Below the pieces are notes generated by a model. That model was not told where the DNA came from. It searched no databases and saw only the letters and a program-made list of their open reading frames with translations. A DNA stretch of 64,000 bases from NCBI GenBank assembly GCA_014649575.1, contig BMTH01000010.1, positions 186,001-250,000 on the forward strand, given 5' to 3'. Positions within the stretch are counted from its first letter, which is position 1. Every line of letters starts with the position of its first letter. The stretch is from Streptomyces griseoincarnatus (GTDB taxonomy: Bacteria; Actinomycetota; Actinomycetes; Streptomycetales; Streptomycetaceae). Positions 1-8,154 of this stretch are shown here, piece by piece. The translations under genes and the position numbers were made by a program.

Positions 1-2
1 CC

Positions 3-1496
3 GGTCCGCTGTGGTGCGAGGAGATCGCCCGCGCGGTCGCGGCGACCCTGTCCTCGGGGCGCGGCGCGCTGGTCGTGCTGCCGGACGGGCGGGCCGTGGC
101 CCGGCTCGACACCGCGCTCACCGAGCTGCTGGGGGAGGGGCGGCACGCGGTGCTCACCGCCGACGCCGGACCGGAGAAGCGGTACGCCCAGTGGCTCGCC
201 GTGCGGCGCGGGTCGGTGCGGGCGGTGATCGGGACGCGGGCGGCGATGTTCGCCCCGGTGCGCGACCTCGGTCTGGTCGCGGTGTGGGACGACGGCGACG
301 ACAACCACAGCGAGCAGCACGCGCCGCAGCCGCATGCCCGTGAGGTGCTGCTGCTCCGGGCCGCGCAGGACCGGTGCGGCTTCCTGCTGGGCGGCTGGAG
401 CTGCACGGTGGAGGCGGCGCAGCTCGTGGACACCGGCTGGGCGCGGCCGTTGCAGGCGGCTCGGGAGCGGGTGCGGGCGGCCGCACCGCTGGTGCGGACG
501 GTCGGGGATCAGGATCTGGCGCGGGACGAGGCCGCCCGCGCCGCACGGCTGCCCACGCTCGCCTGGCAGGCCGTCAGGGAGGGACTGCGGCACGGGCCGG
601 TGCTGGTCCAGGTGCCCCGGCGCGGTTACGTCCCGCGCATGGCGTGCGCGACCTGCCGGGCGCCGGCGCGGTGCCGCCACTGCTCGGGCCCGCTGGAGGC
701 GCACGGCTCGGACGATCTGCGCTGCGGGTGGTGCGGGCGCACGGAGAGCGGCTGGCACTGTCCCGAGTGCGGTGGGTTCCGGCTGCGGGCGCAGGTGGTG
801 GGGGCGCGGCGGACCGCCGAGGAACTGGGGCGGGCGTTCCCGGCGGTGCCGGTGCGTACCTCGGGGCGGGAGCATGTGCTGGACACGGTGCCGGGCGCGC
901 CCGCCGTGGTCGTGAGCACACCGGGTGCGGAACCGGTCGCCGAGGGCGGGTACGCGGCGGCGCTGCTGCTGGACGGCTGGGCCATGCTGAGCCGCCCCGA
1001 CCTGCGGGCCGGGGAGGACGCGCTGCGGCGCTGGATGGGCGCGGCGGCGCTGGTGCGCCCGCAGACGGCGGGCGGGACGGTGGTCGTGGTCGCCGAGCCG
1101 ACGCTGCGGCCGGTGCAGGCGCTGGTGCGGTGGGACCCCGCGGGATTCGCGGTACGGGAACTGGCGGAGCGGGGTGAGCTGGGTTTCCCGCCGGTGTCAC
1201 GGATGGCGGCGGTGGCCGGGCCCGGGGAGGCCGTGGCCGCATTCCTCGGGGCCGTGGAGCTGCCGCCCAGCGCGGAGGTGCTGGGGCCTGTGCCGATGCC
1301 GGTCACTCCGGCGGGGCGTCCCCGTCGGCCCGGGGCGCCTCCGCCGGGGGAGCAGTGGGATCGGGCGTTGATCCGCGTTCCCCCGGGTCACGGGGCTGCG
1401 CTGGCGAGCGCGCTGAAGGCTGCGCAGGCGGCGCGGATGGCGCGGGGCGGGAGCACACCCGTGTGGGTGCGAATCGATCCGCCGGACATCGGGTGA
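3..1496 (+). CDS. priA: Primosomal protein PriA, actinobacterial type (5' end missing)
   Basis: C-terminal part of the replication-restart protein PriA; the frame is open to the window edge, so the start lies upstream. A zinc-binding cluster is visible at about 630-780 nt: CATC, CRHC, CGWC and CPEC, the paired-cysteine pattern of the PriA zinc domain. After it comes the usual C-terminal region (WDPAGFAVRELAERGELGFPP). Actinobacterial PriA proteins are known to lack recognisable helicase motifs and probably act structurally at stalled forks rather than unwinding DNA; nothing in the visible part contradicts that. It stands upstream of fmt, as in other Streptomyces. Partial because of the window, not because of damage. 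Confidence 0.9.
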   Translation, partial: GPLWCEEIARAVAATLSSGRGALVVLPDGRAVARLDTALTELLGEGRHAVLTADAGPEKRYAQWLAVRRGSVRAVIGTRAAMFAPVRDLGLVAVWDDGDDNHSEQHAPQPHAREVLLLRAAQDRCGFLLGGWSCTVEAAQLVDTGWARPLQAARERVRAAAPLVRTVGDQDLARDEAARAARLPTLAWQAVREGLRHGPVLVQVPRRGYVPRMACATCRAPARCRHCSGPLEAHGSDDLRCGWCGRTESGWHCPECGGFRLRAQVVGARRTAEELGRAFPAVPVRTSGREHVLDTVPGAPAVVVSTPGAEPVAEGGYAAALLLDGWAMLSRPDLRAGEDALRRWMGAAALVRPQTAGGTVVVVAEPTLRPVQALVRWDPAGFAVRELAERGELGFPPVSRMAAVAGPGEAVAAFLGAVELPPSAEVLGPVPMPVTPAGRPRRPGAPPPGEQWDRALIRVPPGHGAALASALKAAQAARMARGGSTPVWVRIDPPDIG

Positions 1497-1539
1497 CGCG
1501 TATGCGGCCGGCCGGGGTGCTGTCTGCCCCCCGCTGCGG

Positions 1540-1692
1540 GGTGCCGTTGCGCCCACCCTCCCCCACTCTCGGCTTCGCTCGAGCGGGAGGCACCCCCATC
1601 GCCCCAGCGGCACGACTGCCCGCAACGGCGGGGAGCTTCAAGCAGCCCCCGCAGCGACGCCCTCAGGGGCGCGGGGAACTGCGCGACCAGCC
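1540..1692. repeat. Dispersed Streptomyces intergenic repeats
   Basis: The 303-bp gap between priA and the next gene holds no credible gene. It contains two stretches that look like the short GC-rich elements scattered between Streptomyces genes. One is a block with CTCTCGGCTTCGCTCGAGCG at about 1565-1584. The other is GGGGCGCGGGGAACTGCGCG at 1666-1685 followed by ACCAGCC. The second core recurs in this window at 54353 and 54693 and, without its first three bases, at 54491. Function unknown; both can fold. Downstream, 1735-1797 is GC-rich with short self-complementary stretches near the end of the minus-strand gene. Confidence 0.7.
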
Positions 1693-1799
1693 ACGGATGA
1701 CCCGCACCCGCGGGCGCTACGAGGGCCCAATTGACGGGGGCGCGCCCCCAGAAAGAGGTGCGCGCCCTCCCGGGACGGCGGCGGGAGGGCGGGCGGGGG

Positions 1800-2348
1800 T
1801 CAGCCGTTGCGGGGGGTCGGGAAGACCGTGGGGCGGGGGTCCTCGCGGAGGGACGGGCTGCCCGCGGTGGGCTGCGTCGGCATCGCACGGGCCGCCGGCA
1901 CGGTCGGCACCGTGGTCACGCCGGACCCGACGTTGACCGTCCGGGTGCCCGACGACTCCGGGGCCCGCTCGGTCTCGGCGGAGGCCGCCGCCTGGGCGGC
2001 GGCGCGCCGCGCACCGTACCGGCGGTGCACGGCCTGCTTGGTGACCCCGAGCGCGGAGCCCACCGCGTCCCACGAGAAGCCCAGGGAGCGGTCGAAGTCC
2101 ACGGCGGCCGTGACCAGGGTCTCGACGCTGTCCCGCAGTTCCTGGGCGAGACGGACGGTCGGGGCGGGGGCTCGTCCGTAGACGACGAAGCCCGTGGAGG
2201 GACCGGAGCGGCGGGGGCGGTAGACGTTGCCGAGCTGGGCGGTGAGCGTGCGCAGTGCGTCCACCTGCCGGCGGACCCGCTCGATGTCCCGCACCAGCAA
2301 GTGCAGGCTGGCCCGAGCCTGGGCGTCGTGGGTTGCGTGGTCGGCCAT
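1800..2348 (-). CDS. Helix-turn-helix protein, function unknown
   Basis: About 182 residues. The start chosen is ATG at 2348, because GAGAGG lies about 8 nt upstream on this strand; a TTG two codons earlier is possible. The N-terminal half is helical (ERVRRQVDALRTLTAQLGNVYRP) and holds an RLAQELRDSVETLVTAAVDFDRSLG segment. At about residues 92-112 is a clear helix-turn-helix with the pattern SWDAVGSALGVTKQAVHRRYG, followed by a basic stretch and a Pro/Thr-rich, probably disordered tail. I know it only as a conserved streptomycete hypothetical. A perfect inverted repeat upstream (2399-2421) could be its own operator. DNA binding is inferred from the motif only. Confidence 0.75.
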   Translation of the reverse strand: MADHATHDAQARASLHLLVRDIERVRRQVDALRTLTAQLGNVYRPRRSGPSTGFVVYGRAPAPTVRLAQELRDSVETLVTAAVDFDRSLGFSWDAVGSALGVTKQAVHRRYGARRAAAQAAASAETERAPESSGTRTVNVGSGVTTVPTVPAARAMPTQPTAGSPSLREDPRPTVFPTPRNG

Positions 2349-2398
2349 GAACAAGCCTCTCGAACCGGCGTTGAAAGGAACGGACCCCGTCGGGGCCC

Positions 2399-2421
2399 TT
2401 GGTCAACTCTTCCTTGACCAA
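2399..2421. promoter_or_regulatory. Perfect inverted repeat upstream of the HTH gene
   Basis: TTGGTCAA, 7-nt spacer, TTGACCAA. It lies about 50 bp upstream of the minus-strand HTH gene and in the divergent region it shares with fmt. On the minus strand one arm gives TTGACC, a usable -35 hexamer, so a protein bound here could block the promoter. Candidate autoregulatory operator; inference only. Confidence 0.45.
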
Positions 2422-2640
2422 CGCCGTTCCGGTCCCCGGGTCACGGGCTGGGGCGCGGCGGCATATGCGTACGCCCCTGACGGAACCGGCGCGCACGGGA
2501 CCGTCCCCAGCTCGGAACGTTCCTGCACCGTGAGCCCCGCGGCCCGGACGCGGACCCGTCCCTGCGTCCCAGGGTGAATACCGCCCCATAGACTGGTGCG
2601 TCGCCCGAACCGTTCCCGCCCGAGAGGCCCTGCGCACCCC

Positions 2641-3573
2641 ATGAAGCTCGTCTTCGCCGGTACCCCCGAGGTCGCCGTTCCCGCTCTGGACGCTCTTCTC
2701 GCCTCCGGGCGGCACGAGGTCGCCGCCGTGGTCACGCGGCCCGACGCGCCCGCCGGTCGCGGCCGCCGGCTGGTCGCCTCGCCGGTCGCCGAGCGGGCGG
2801 AGGAGGCCGGCATCGAGGTGCTCAAGCCGGTCAGGCCGAAGGACCCCGACTTCCTGGAGCGTCTGCGGGAGATCGCCCCCGACTGCTGCCCCGTCGTCGC
2901 CTACGGCGCCCTGCTGCCGCGCGTCGCCCTCGACATCCCCGCCCACGGCTGGGTCAACCTGCACTTCTCGCTGCTGCCCGCCTGGCGCGGCGCCGCACCC
3001 GTGCAGCACGCGATCATGGCCGGCGACGAGATCACCGGCGCCAGCACCTTCCTCATCGAGGAGGGGCTGGACTCCGGGCCCGTCTACGGCACCGTCACCG
3101 AGGAGATCCGCCCCACCGACACCAGCGGCGACCTGCTCACCCGGCTCGCCTTCGCCGGCGCGGGACTGCTCGCCGCGACGATGGACGGCATCGAGGACGG
3201 GACGCTGAAGGCCGTACCGCAGCCCGCGGAGGGCGTCAGCCTGGCGCCCAAGGTCAACGTCGAGGACGCCCGCGTCGACTGGGGCACCCCGGCGCTGCGC
3301 GTGGACCGGGTGGTGCGCGGCTGCACGCCCGCGCCCGGCGCCTGGACCACCTTCCGCGGCGAGCGGCTGAAGATCGTCCAGGCCAGGCCCGTACCGGAGC
3401 GGACGGACCTGACGCCCGGGCAGCTGTCCGCCGGGAAGAACAACGTGTACGCCGGGACCGGTTCGTACGCCGTGGAGCTGCTGTGGGTGCAGCCGCAGGG
3501 CAAGAAGCCGATGAGCGGCGCGGACTGGGCGCGCGGGGTGCGGATCGCGGCCGGGGAGACCCTCGGCGACTGA
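2641..3573 (+). CDS. fmt: Methionyl-tRNA formyltransferase
   Basis: 310 residues, the usual length. It formylates the amino group of Met-tRNAi using 10-formyl-tetrahydrofolate, giving the initiator for translation. It starts MKLVFAGTPEVAVPALD, typical of Fmt, and carries the formyltransferase signature region NLHFSLLPAWRGAAPVQHAI with the conserved SLLP loop; the catalytic Asn/His/Asp positions look intact. The C-terminal OB-like domain follows (AWTTFRGERLKIVQARPV). The in-frame codons upstream to 2596 lack a good ribosome site. rsmB follows after 74 bp, the widespread fmt-rsmB (sun) arrangement, so the two are probably co-transcribed. A TAGACT hexamer at 2589-2594 is a possible -10. Confidence 0.96.
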   Translation: MKLVFAGTPEVAVPALDALLASGRHEVAAVVTRPDAPAGRGRRLVASPVAERAEEAGIEVLKPVRPKDPDFLERLREIAPDCCPVVAYGALLPRVALDIPAHGWVNLHFSLLPAWRGAAPVQHAIMAGDEITGASTFLIEEGLDSGPVYGTVTEEIRPTDTSGDLLTRLAFAGAGLLAATMDGIEDGTLKAVPQPAEGVSLAPKVNVEDARVDWGTPALRVDRVVRGCTPAPGAWTTFRGERLKIVQARPVPERTDLTPGQLSAGKNNVYAGTGSYAVELLWVQPQGKKPMSGADWARGVRIAAGETLGD

Positions 3574-3647
3574 CGGCCCCCGGCTCCTCCCGGCGTACGC
3601 CGTAGGCTGGAGCGCGCACGTCCACCCACATCCGGAGCACCTTTTTC

Positions 3648-5075
3648 GTGAGCGACCAGCCCCGTCGGCCCCGCAGGCCCGCCAAGCCCTACCGCCGGCC
3701 CAAGAAGGACCCCGTCCGCATCCTCGCCTTCGAGGCGCTGAGGGCCGTGGACGAGCGTGACGCGTACGCCAACCTCGTCCTGCCCCCGCTGCTGCGCAAG
3801 GCGCGGGAGAGCGAGGGACCCGAGAAGTTCGACGCGCGGGACGCGGCGCTGGCCACGGAGCTGGTGTACGGCACCCTGCGCCGCCAGGGCACGTACGACG
3901 CCGTCATCGCGGCCTGCGTCGACCGGCCGCTGCGCGAGGTCGACCCGCCGGTGCTGGACGTGCTGAGCCTCGGCGCGCACCAGCTCCTCGGCACGCGGAT
4001 CCCGACGCACGCCGCCGTGTCCGCCACCGTCGAGCTGGCCCGGGTGGTGCTCGGCGACGGGCGCGCCAAGTTCGTGAACGCCGTGCTGCGCAAGATCGCC
4101 CAGGACGACCTGGACGGCTGGCTGGAGCGGGTCGCGCCACCGTACGACGAGGACCCCGAGGATCATCTCGCCGTCGTGCACTCCCACCCGCGCTGGGTGG
4201 TCTCCGCGCTGTGGGACTCCCTCGGCGGCGGACGCGCCGGTGTGGAGGAACTGCTGCGCGCCGACAACGAGCGGCCCGAGGTGACGCTGGTCGCCCGTCC
4301 CGGGCGGGCCGTCCCCGACGAACTGCTCGCCGAGGAGGCCGCCGTCCCCGGCCGCTGGTCCCCGTACGCGGTGCGGCTCACCGAGGGCGGGGAGCCCGGT
4401 GCGGTCCCGGCGGTCGCCGAGGGGCGGGCCGGGGTCCAGGACGAGGGCAGCCAGCTGGTGGCGCTCGCGCTCGCCGCGGCCCCCGTGGAAGGGCCGGACC
4501 GGCGATGGCTGGACGCGTGCGCGGGTCCCGGCGGCAAGGCCGCGCTGCTCGGCGCGCTCGCGGCCGAACGCGGGGCCGTGCTGCTCGCCTCCGAGAAGCA
4601 GCCGCACCGGGCCGGGCTGGTCGCCAAGGCGCTGGCCGGGAACCCCGGCCCGTACCAGGTGGTCGCGGCCGACGGGACGCGTCCGCCGTGGCGGCCCGGC
4701 AGCTTCGACCGTGTCCTGGTCGACGTACCGTGCACCGGTCTGGGCGCCCTGCGCCGCCGGCCCGAGGCACGGTGGCGGCGTCGCCCGGAGGACCTGGACG
4801 GCTTCGCGCCGCTCCAGCGCGGGCTGCTGCGCACCGCCCTGGAGTCCGTAAGGGTCGGCGGAGTCGTCGGCTACGCGACCTGCTCGCCGCACCTGGCGGA
4901 GACCCGGGCGGTGGTGGCGGACCTGCTCAAGCAGTTCCCGGACACCGAACTCGTCGACGCCCGCCCGCTCCTCCCGGACGTCCCGGACCTCGGCGAGGGC
5001 CCCGACATCCAGCTCTGGCCCCATCTCCACGGCACGGACGCGATGTATCTGGCGCTGTTGCGCCGTACCGCCTGA
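3648..5075 (+). CDS. rsmB: 16S rRNA (cytosine-C5) methyltransferase RsmB
   Basis: 475 residues from GTG at 3648 (CGGAG about 9 nt upstream). It uses S-adenosylmethionine to methylate a single cytosine (C967 in E. coli numbering) in 16S rRNA. The basic N-terminus is followed by a NusB-like RNA-binding domain to about residue 160. The Rossmann methyltransferase domain has the SAM motif LDACAGPGGKAALLGAL near residue 286, the DVPCTGLGALRRRPEARWRR motif near 360 with its conserved PC cysteine, and the YATCSPH motif near 411 with the catalytic cysteine. All key residues are present. It lies between fmt and rpe. Confidence 0.95.
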   Translation: MSDQPRRPRRPAKPYRRPKKDPVRILAFEALRAVDERDAYANLVLPPLLRKARESEGPEKFDARDAALATELVYGTLRRQGTYDAVIAACVDRPLREVDPPVLDVLSLGAHQLLGTRIPTHAAVSATVELARVVLGDGRAKFVNAVLRKIAQDDLDGWLERVAPPYDEDPEDHLAVVHSHPRWVVSALWDSLGGGRAGVEELLRADNERPEVTLVARPGRAVPDELLAEEAAVPGRWSPYAVRLTEGGEPGAVPAVAEGRAGVQDEGSQLVALALAAAPVEGPDRRWLDACAGPGGKAALLGALAAERGAVLLASEKQPHRAGLVAKALAGNPGPYQVVAADGTRPPWRPGSFDRVLVDVPCTGLGALRRRPEARWRRRPEDLDGFAPLQRGLLRTALESVRVGGVVGYATCSPHLAETRAVVADLLKQFPDTELVDARPLLPDVPDLGEGPDIQLWPHLHGTDAMYLALLRRTA

Positions 5076-5348
5076 CGCGGAGGGCGCGGGCCCTCCGCCT
5101 CCGCCTCCGCCCTCGACGGACGCACCGGTGCCGTCGCGGCACGCCTGAGCGGCGGCTCGTCGGCACCACCCCGTGAGCGGCGGTCGGCCCGCGCGCCGGC
5201 GTCCGCCCTGTCGGCCTCCCGGCGGCCGACAGGCCACAGACCCCGTGCGCGCCCGGGCCGTCGCCGACTGGCTCGGGCGCCCAAGCCCGGGCTCACGAAC
5301 CCGTCTGCCGCCCGCCGGGCGCGCCACCGCCCCGGTCCCGGACCGGGC

Positions 5349-5411
5349 GGACTGGTCGACGGCGGGTGCCGGCACGGAAGATCCGTGCCGGCACCCGCCG
5401 TTGACCAGTCC
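5349..5411. terminator. Very long, near-perfect hairpin between rsmB and rpe
   Basis: The core arms are 5351-5377 and 5383-5409 around the 5-nt loop AAGAT. The stem extends by G5350-C5410 and G5349-C5411, giving 29 paired positions with a single G-U wobble at 5358/5402. It ends 46 nt before the rpe ATG. There is no U-tract, as is usual for streptomycete terminators. The rest of the 382-bp gap (5076-5457) is GC-rich and I see no other gene in it. The hairpin may end rsmB transcription or act as a leader structure for rpe. Confidence 0.75.
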
Positions 5412-5457
5412 CCGGACCGTTCCCACCGCCGCGCGGCACAGCGCATACGCTTGGGGC

Positions 5458-6144
5458 ATGGCCCCGCAGATCAGTCCCAGCATCCTGTCCGCCGACTTCG
5501 CCCGGCTCGCCGAGGAGGCGAAGGCCGTCGAGGGAGCCGACTGGCTCCACGTCGACGTGATGGACAACCACTTCGTGCCGAACCTGACGCTCGGCGTGCC
5601 GGTCGTGGAGTCGCTCGCCAGGGCCACGGACACGCCGCTGGACTGCCATCTGATGATCGAGGCGCCCGACCGCTGGGCGCCTCAGTACGTGGAGGCGGGG
5701 GCCGGCTCGGTCACCTTCCACGTCGAGGCGGCCACCGCGCCCGTCCGGCTCGCCCGGGAGATCCGCGCCAAGGGCGCCCGAGCCTCCATGGCGCTGCGGC
5801 CCGCGACGCCGATCGAGCCGTACGAGGACCTGCTGCCCGAGCTGGACATGCTGCTGATCATGACGGTTGAACCCGGCTTCGGCGGGCAGGCGTTCCTCGA
5901 CATCATGCTGCCGAAGATCCGCCGCACCCGTGAGCTGATCAGCAGGCACGGGCTGGAGCTGTGGCTCCAGGTCGACGGCGGCGTGTCGGCCTCGACCATC
6001 GAGCGGTGCGCCGAGGCGGGCGCGGACGTCTTCGTCGCGGGATCCGCCGTGTACGGGGCGTCGGACCCGGCCGAGGCGGTCCGTGCCCTGCGCAAGCAGG
6101 CGGAGGCGTCGATGGCCAAGGCGTCGTGGTTGCGCGACCACTGA
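5458..6144 (+). CDS. rpe: Ribulose-phosphate 3-epimerase
   Basis: 228 residues, the family length. It interconverts ribulose 5-phosphate and xylulose 5-phosphate in the pentose phosphate pathway, in the cytoplasm. The TIM-barrel hallmarks are present in order: SPSILSADFARL at the N-terminus, HVDVMDNHFVPNLTLG (metal-binding His and catalytic Asp), DCHLMIEAPD, TVEPGFGGQ and QVDGGVSASTIE. ATG at 5458 opens exactly the conserved MAPQISPSILSADF sequence, so a longer reading frame from 5173 is rejected. It lies just after a large hairpin and 102 bp before a SorC-family regulator on the same strand. Confidence 0.96.
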   Translation: MAPQISPSILSADFARLAEEAKAVEGADWLHVDVMDNHFVPNLTLGVPVVESLARATDTPLDCHLMIEAPDRWAPQYVEAGAGSVTFHVEAATAPVRLAREIRAKGARASMALRPATPIEPYEDLLPELDMLLIMTVEPGFGGQAFLDIMLPKIRRTRELISRHGLELWLQVDGGVSASTIERCAEAGADVFVAGSAVYGASDPAEAVRALRKQAEASMAKASWLRDH

Positions 6145-6246
6145 GCGTCATATACGTGAACGGCGGTCAGCAGGGCTGATCGACAGCGCCGGATCTGCAA
6201 GGATGAACGGCGAGTCCAGAGTGTGAACAGCAGTGAGGAGATCGCC

Positions 6247-7266
6247 GTGTCGGGTATGTCGGCGGGCCGGTCAGCCATGCGGATGGGACCCGCTGAGCTG
6301 GTGCAGGCGGCGGCCATGGCCCGCCGCTTCTACCTCGAGGGCAAGTCCAAGATCCAGATCGCCGAGGAGTTCGGCGTCAGCCGCTTCAAGGTGGCCCGGG
6401 TCCTGGAGACCGCCCTCGAGCGGGATCTGGTACGCATCGAGATCCGCGTGCCCGCCGAGCTGGACGCCGAGCGCTCGGACGCGCTCCGCGCCCGCTACGG
6501 CCTGCGGCACGCCGTCGTGGTCGAGTCCCCGGCCGAGGCCGAGGAGACGCCCGACCCGGAGAACCTGGGAGAGGTGGCCGCCGACCTGCTCGGCGAGCTG
6601 GTCAACGAGGGGGACGTGCTGGGCCTCGCCTGGGGGCGTTCCACCATCCACATGGCGGCGGCCCTGGACCGGCTCCCGCCCTGCACGGTCGTCCAGCTGA
6701 CCGGTGTGTACGACGCGGGCACGGCGGAGCGCGGCTCGGTCGAGGCCGTACGCCGCGCCGCACAGGTGTCGGGCGGCGACGCCCACCCCATCTACGCGCC
6801 GATGCTGCTGCCGGACGCCGCCACCGCGGAGGCGCTGCGCCACCAGACGGGCATCGCGCGGGCCTTCGAGTACTTCGACAAGGTCACCGTCGCCTGTGTG
6901 TCCATCGGCTCCTGGGAGCCGGGCATCTCCACGGTGCACGACATGCTCAGCGACGAGGAGCGCGCCCACTACGCCTCCCTCGGCGTCGCCGCGGAGATGT
7001 CCGCCCACCTCTTCGACGCCGAAGGGCGCCGGGTCGGCCGCGACCTGGGGGAGCGGTGCATCACGGTCAAGACCGACCAGTTGCGCAAGGTGCCCGAGGT
7101 GGTCGCCATCGCGGGCGGACAGCGCAAGGGACCGGCCATCGACGCGGTGCTGCGCTCCGGCCTCGTCACCAGCCTGGTGACCGACACCTCGGCCGCCGAC
7201 TACCTGATGACCGCCGGACCCGCCCCGCGCTCCGCCCTGAACCGCGCGGACCCGGACGGCCCCTGA
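6247..7266 (+). CDS. SorC/DeoR-type sugar-binding transcriptional regulator
   Basis: 339 residues. The start chosen is GTG at 6247, because GAGGAG lies 6 nt upstream; GTG at 6223 is an alternative. The N-terminal helix-turn-helix is at about residues 27-52 (FYLEGKSKIQIAEEFGVSRFKVARVLE). The SorC effector-binding domain follows, with the family signatures GLAWGRST, VVQLTGVYDAG and VAIAGGQRKGPAIDAVLRSGLVTSLVTD near the end. Such proteins bind phosphorylated sugars and control carbon-source operons. Its place behind rpe suggests a sugar-phosphate effector, but no target can be read from the sequence. Full length, no damage. Confidence 0.88.
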   Translation: MSGMSAGRSAMRMGPAELVQAAAMARRFYLEGKSKIQIAEEFGVSRFKVARVLETALERDLVRIEIRVPAELDAERSDALRARYGLRHAVVVESPAEAEETPDPENLGEVAADLLGELVNEGDVLGLAWGRSTIHMAAALDRLPPCTVVQLTGVYDAGTAERGSVEAVRRAAQVSGGDAHPIYAPMLLPDAATAEALRHQTGIARAFEYFDKVTVACVSIGSWEPGISTVHDMLSDEERAHYASLGVAAEMSAHLFDAEGRRVGRDLGERCITVKTDQLRKVPEVVAIAGGQRKGPAIDAVLRSGLVTSLVTDTSAADYLMTAGPAPRSALNRADPDGP

Positions 7267-7306
7267 CGGCGGGTGGGGCCGGGAGGGGGCCGGCAGCATC
7301 GGCCGC

Positions 7307-7697
7307 ATGATGCCGCTACGGGCCCTCCTCCCGCGTCTCGCGGCCTGCCCGCTCCTCGCCCGCCGGCCGGCTGCCCGTCCGGCGGCGACGACGGAGGCGG
7401 CCGCACCGGAATCCCGGCCTGGGCCGAGGGGATGCCCGTCACCGAGGTGTCCGAGCTGCCCGCCGCACCCTGCGACTCATCGACGAGGGCGGCCCGTTCC
7501 CCCACGAGCGGGACGGCTCCGTGTTCGGCGCCTTCGAAGGGCTGCTGCCCCGGCACGAAAACGGCTACTGCCGCGAGTGCACGGTGCCCACGCCCGGACC
7601 CGACGACCGGGGCGCCCGGCGCGTCGTCACCGGCCGGAACGGCGAGACGCACCGCACCGACGCCCCCTACGCATCGTTCACGGCGGTACCGAGATGA
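7307..7697 (+). pseudogene. Decayed secreted guanyl-specific ribonuclease (RNase Sa/barnase type)
   Basis: Three frames together spell a secreted RNase. From ATG 7307 the first frame gives a signal-peptide-like MMPLRALLPRLAA. Around 7365-7460 the homology sits in a second frame (GCPSGGDDGGG, then MPVTEVSELPAA). From 7464 to the stop at 7695-7697 a third frame gives RTLRLIDEGGPFPHERDGSV, the typical RNase Sa fold, ending GARRVVTG and YASFTAV. The usual GYYHEYTV core reads GYCRECTV, and the DDHY catalytic-histidine motif reads DAPY. So the gene has two frameshifts and has lost the active-site His, while the Glu and Arg positions remain. Its stop overlaps the barstar start (ATGA). Sequencing error could mimic a shift but not the substitutions. 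Confidence 0.75.
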
Positions 7698-8062
7698 CTT
7701 ACGACCTCACCAACCGGCGCGTCGTCCCCCTCGACCTGGACGGGGTGACCGACAAGGCGGGCCTGATGGACCGCTGCGCCCGCGCGCTCGCCCTGCCCGA
7801 CTGGTTCGGCCGCAACTGGGACGCCCTGGCCGACTCCCTCTCCGACCGCGCCGTCTGGCCCGAGGGCGCGGACGGACGCGGCCTGCTGCTCGTCGTCCGC
7901 GGCTGGCGGGCCTACGCCGACGCCCGCCCCCAGGAGTGGGCGACCGCCCAGGAGGTGTTCGCCGAGGCCGCCGAACGCGACCCCGCGCTCACCGTGGCGC
8001 TCGCCGTTGGAGGATCCGCCGAGCACCTGACCGACCAGGCTGGACGATCCGACCGGGACTGA
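7694..8062 (+). CDS. Barstar-family ribonuclease inhibitor
   Basis: 122 residues with the barstar fold signatures: VVPLDLDGVTDKAGLMDRCARALALPDWFGRNWDALADSLSD near the N-terminus, then a hydrophobic strand (LLLVVRGW) and a C-terminal TVALAVGG strand. Barstar binds and blocks barnase-like RNases inside the producer. The start is ATG at 7694, overlapping by ATGA the stop of a ruined secreted RNase gene, the classical order of toxin then inhibitor. The inhibitor frame is intact although its partner is not. It may now guard against RNases of related strains or simply be decaying more slowly; that is inference. Confidence 0.88.
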   Translation: MTYDLTNRRVVPLDLDGVTDKAGLMDRCARALALPDWFGRNWDALADSLSDRAVWPEGADGRGLLLVVRGWRAYADARPQEWATAQEVFAEAAERDPALTVALAVGGSAEHLTDQAGRSDRD

Positions 8063-8154
8063 CGTTCCTGTCGCCGTGGGAGAATGAAGTACGTGCTCTT
8101 CCCCCTGGCTGACCTGTCCGGGGGCCACCTCTGATCGACTGGGATGTGCAGCAC

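Noticed and set aside
5173..5457. N-terminal extension of rpe from GTG 5173
   Set aside because: It would translate the large hairpin and adds 95 residues not found in the family; ATG 5458 gives the canonical N-terminus.
3084..5633. 849-residue open frame on the minus strand across fmt and rsmB
   Set aside because: Antisense shadow of two clear genes. High GC makes long antisense frames common; its composition is Arg/Gly/Pro/Ala-rich with no domain.
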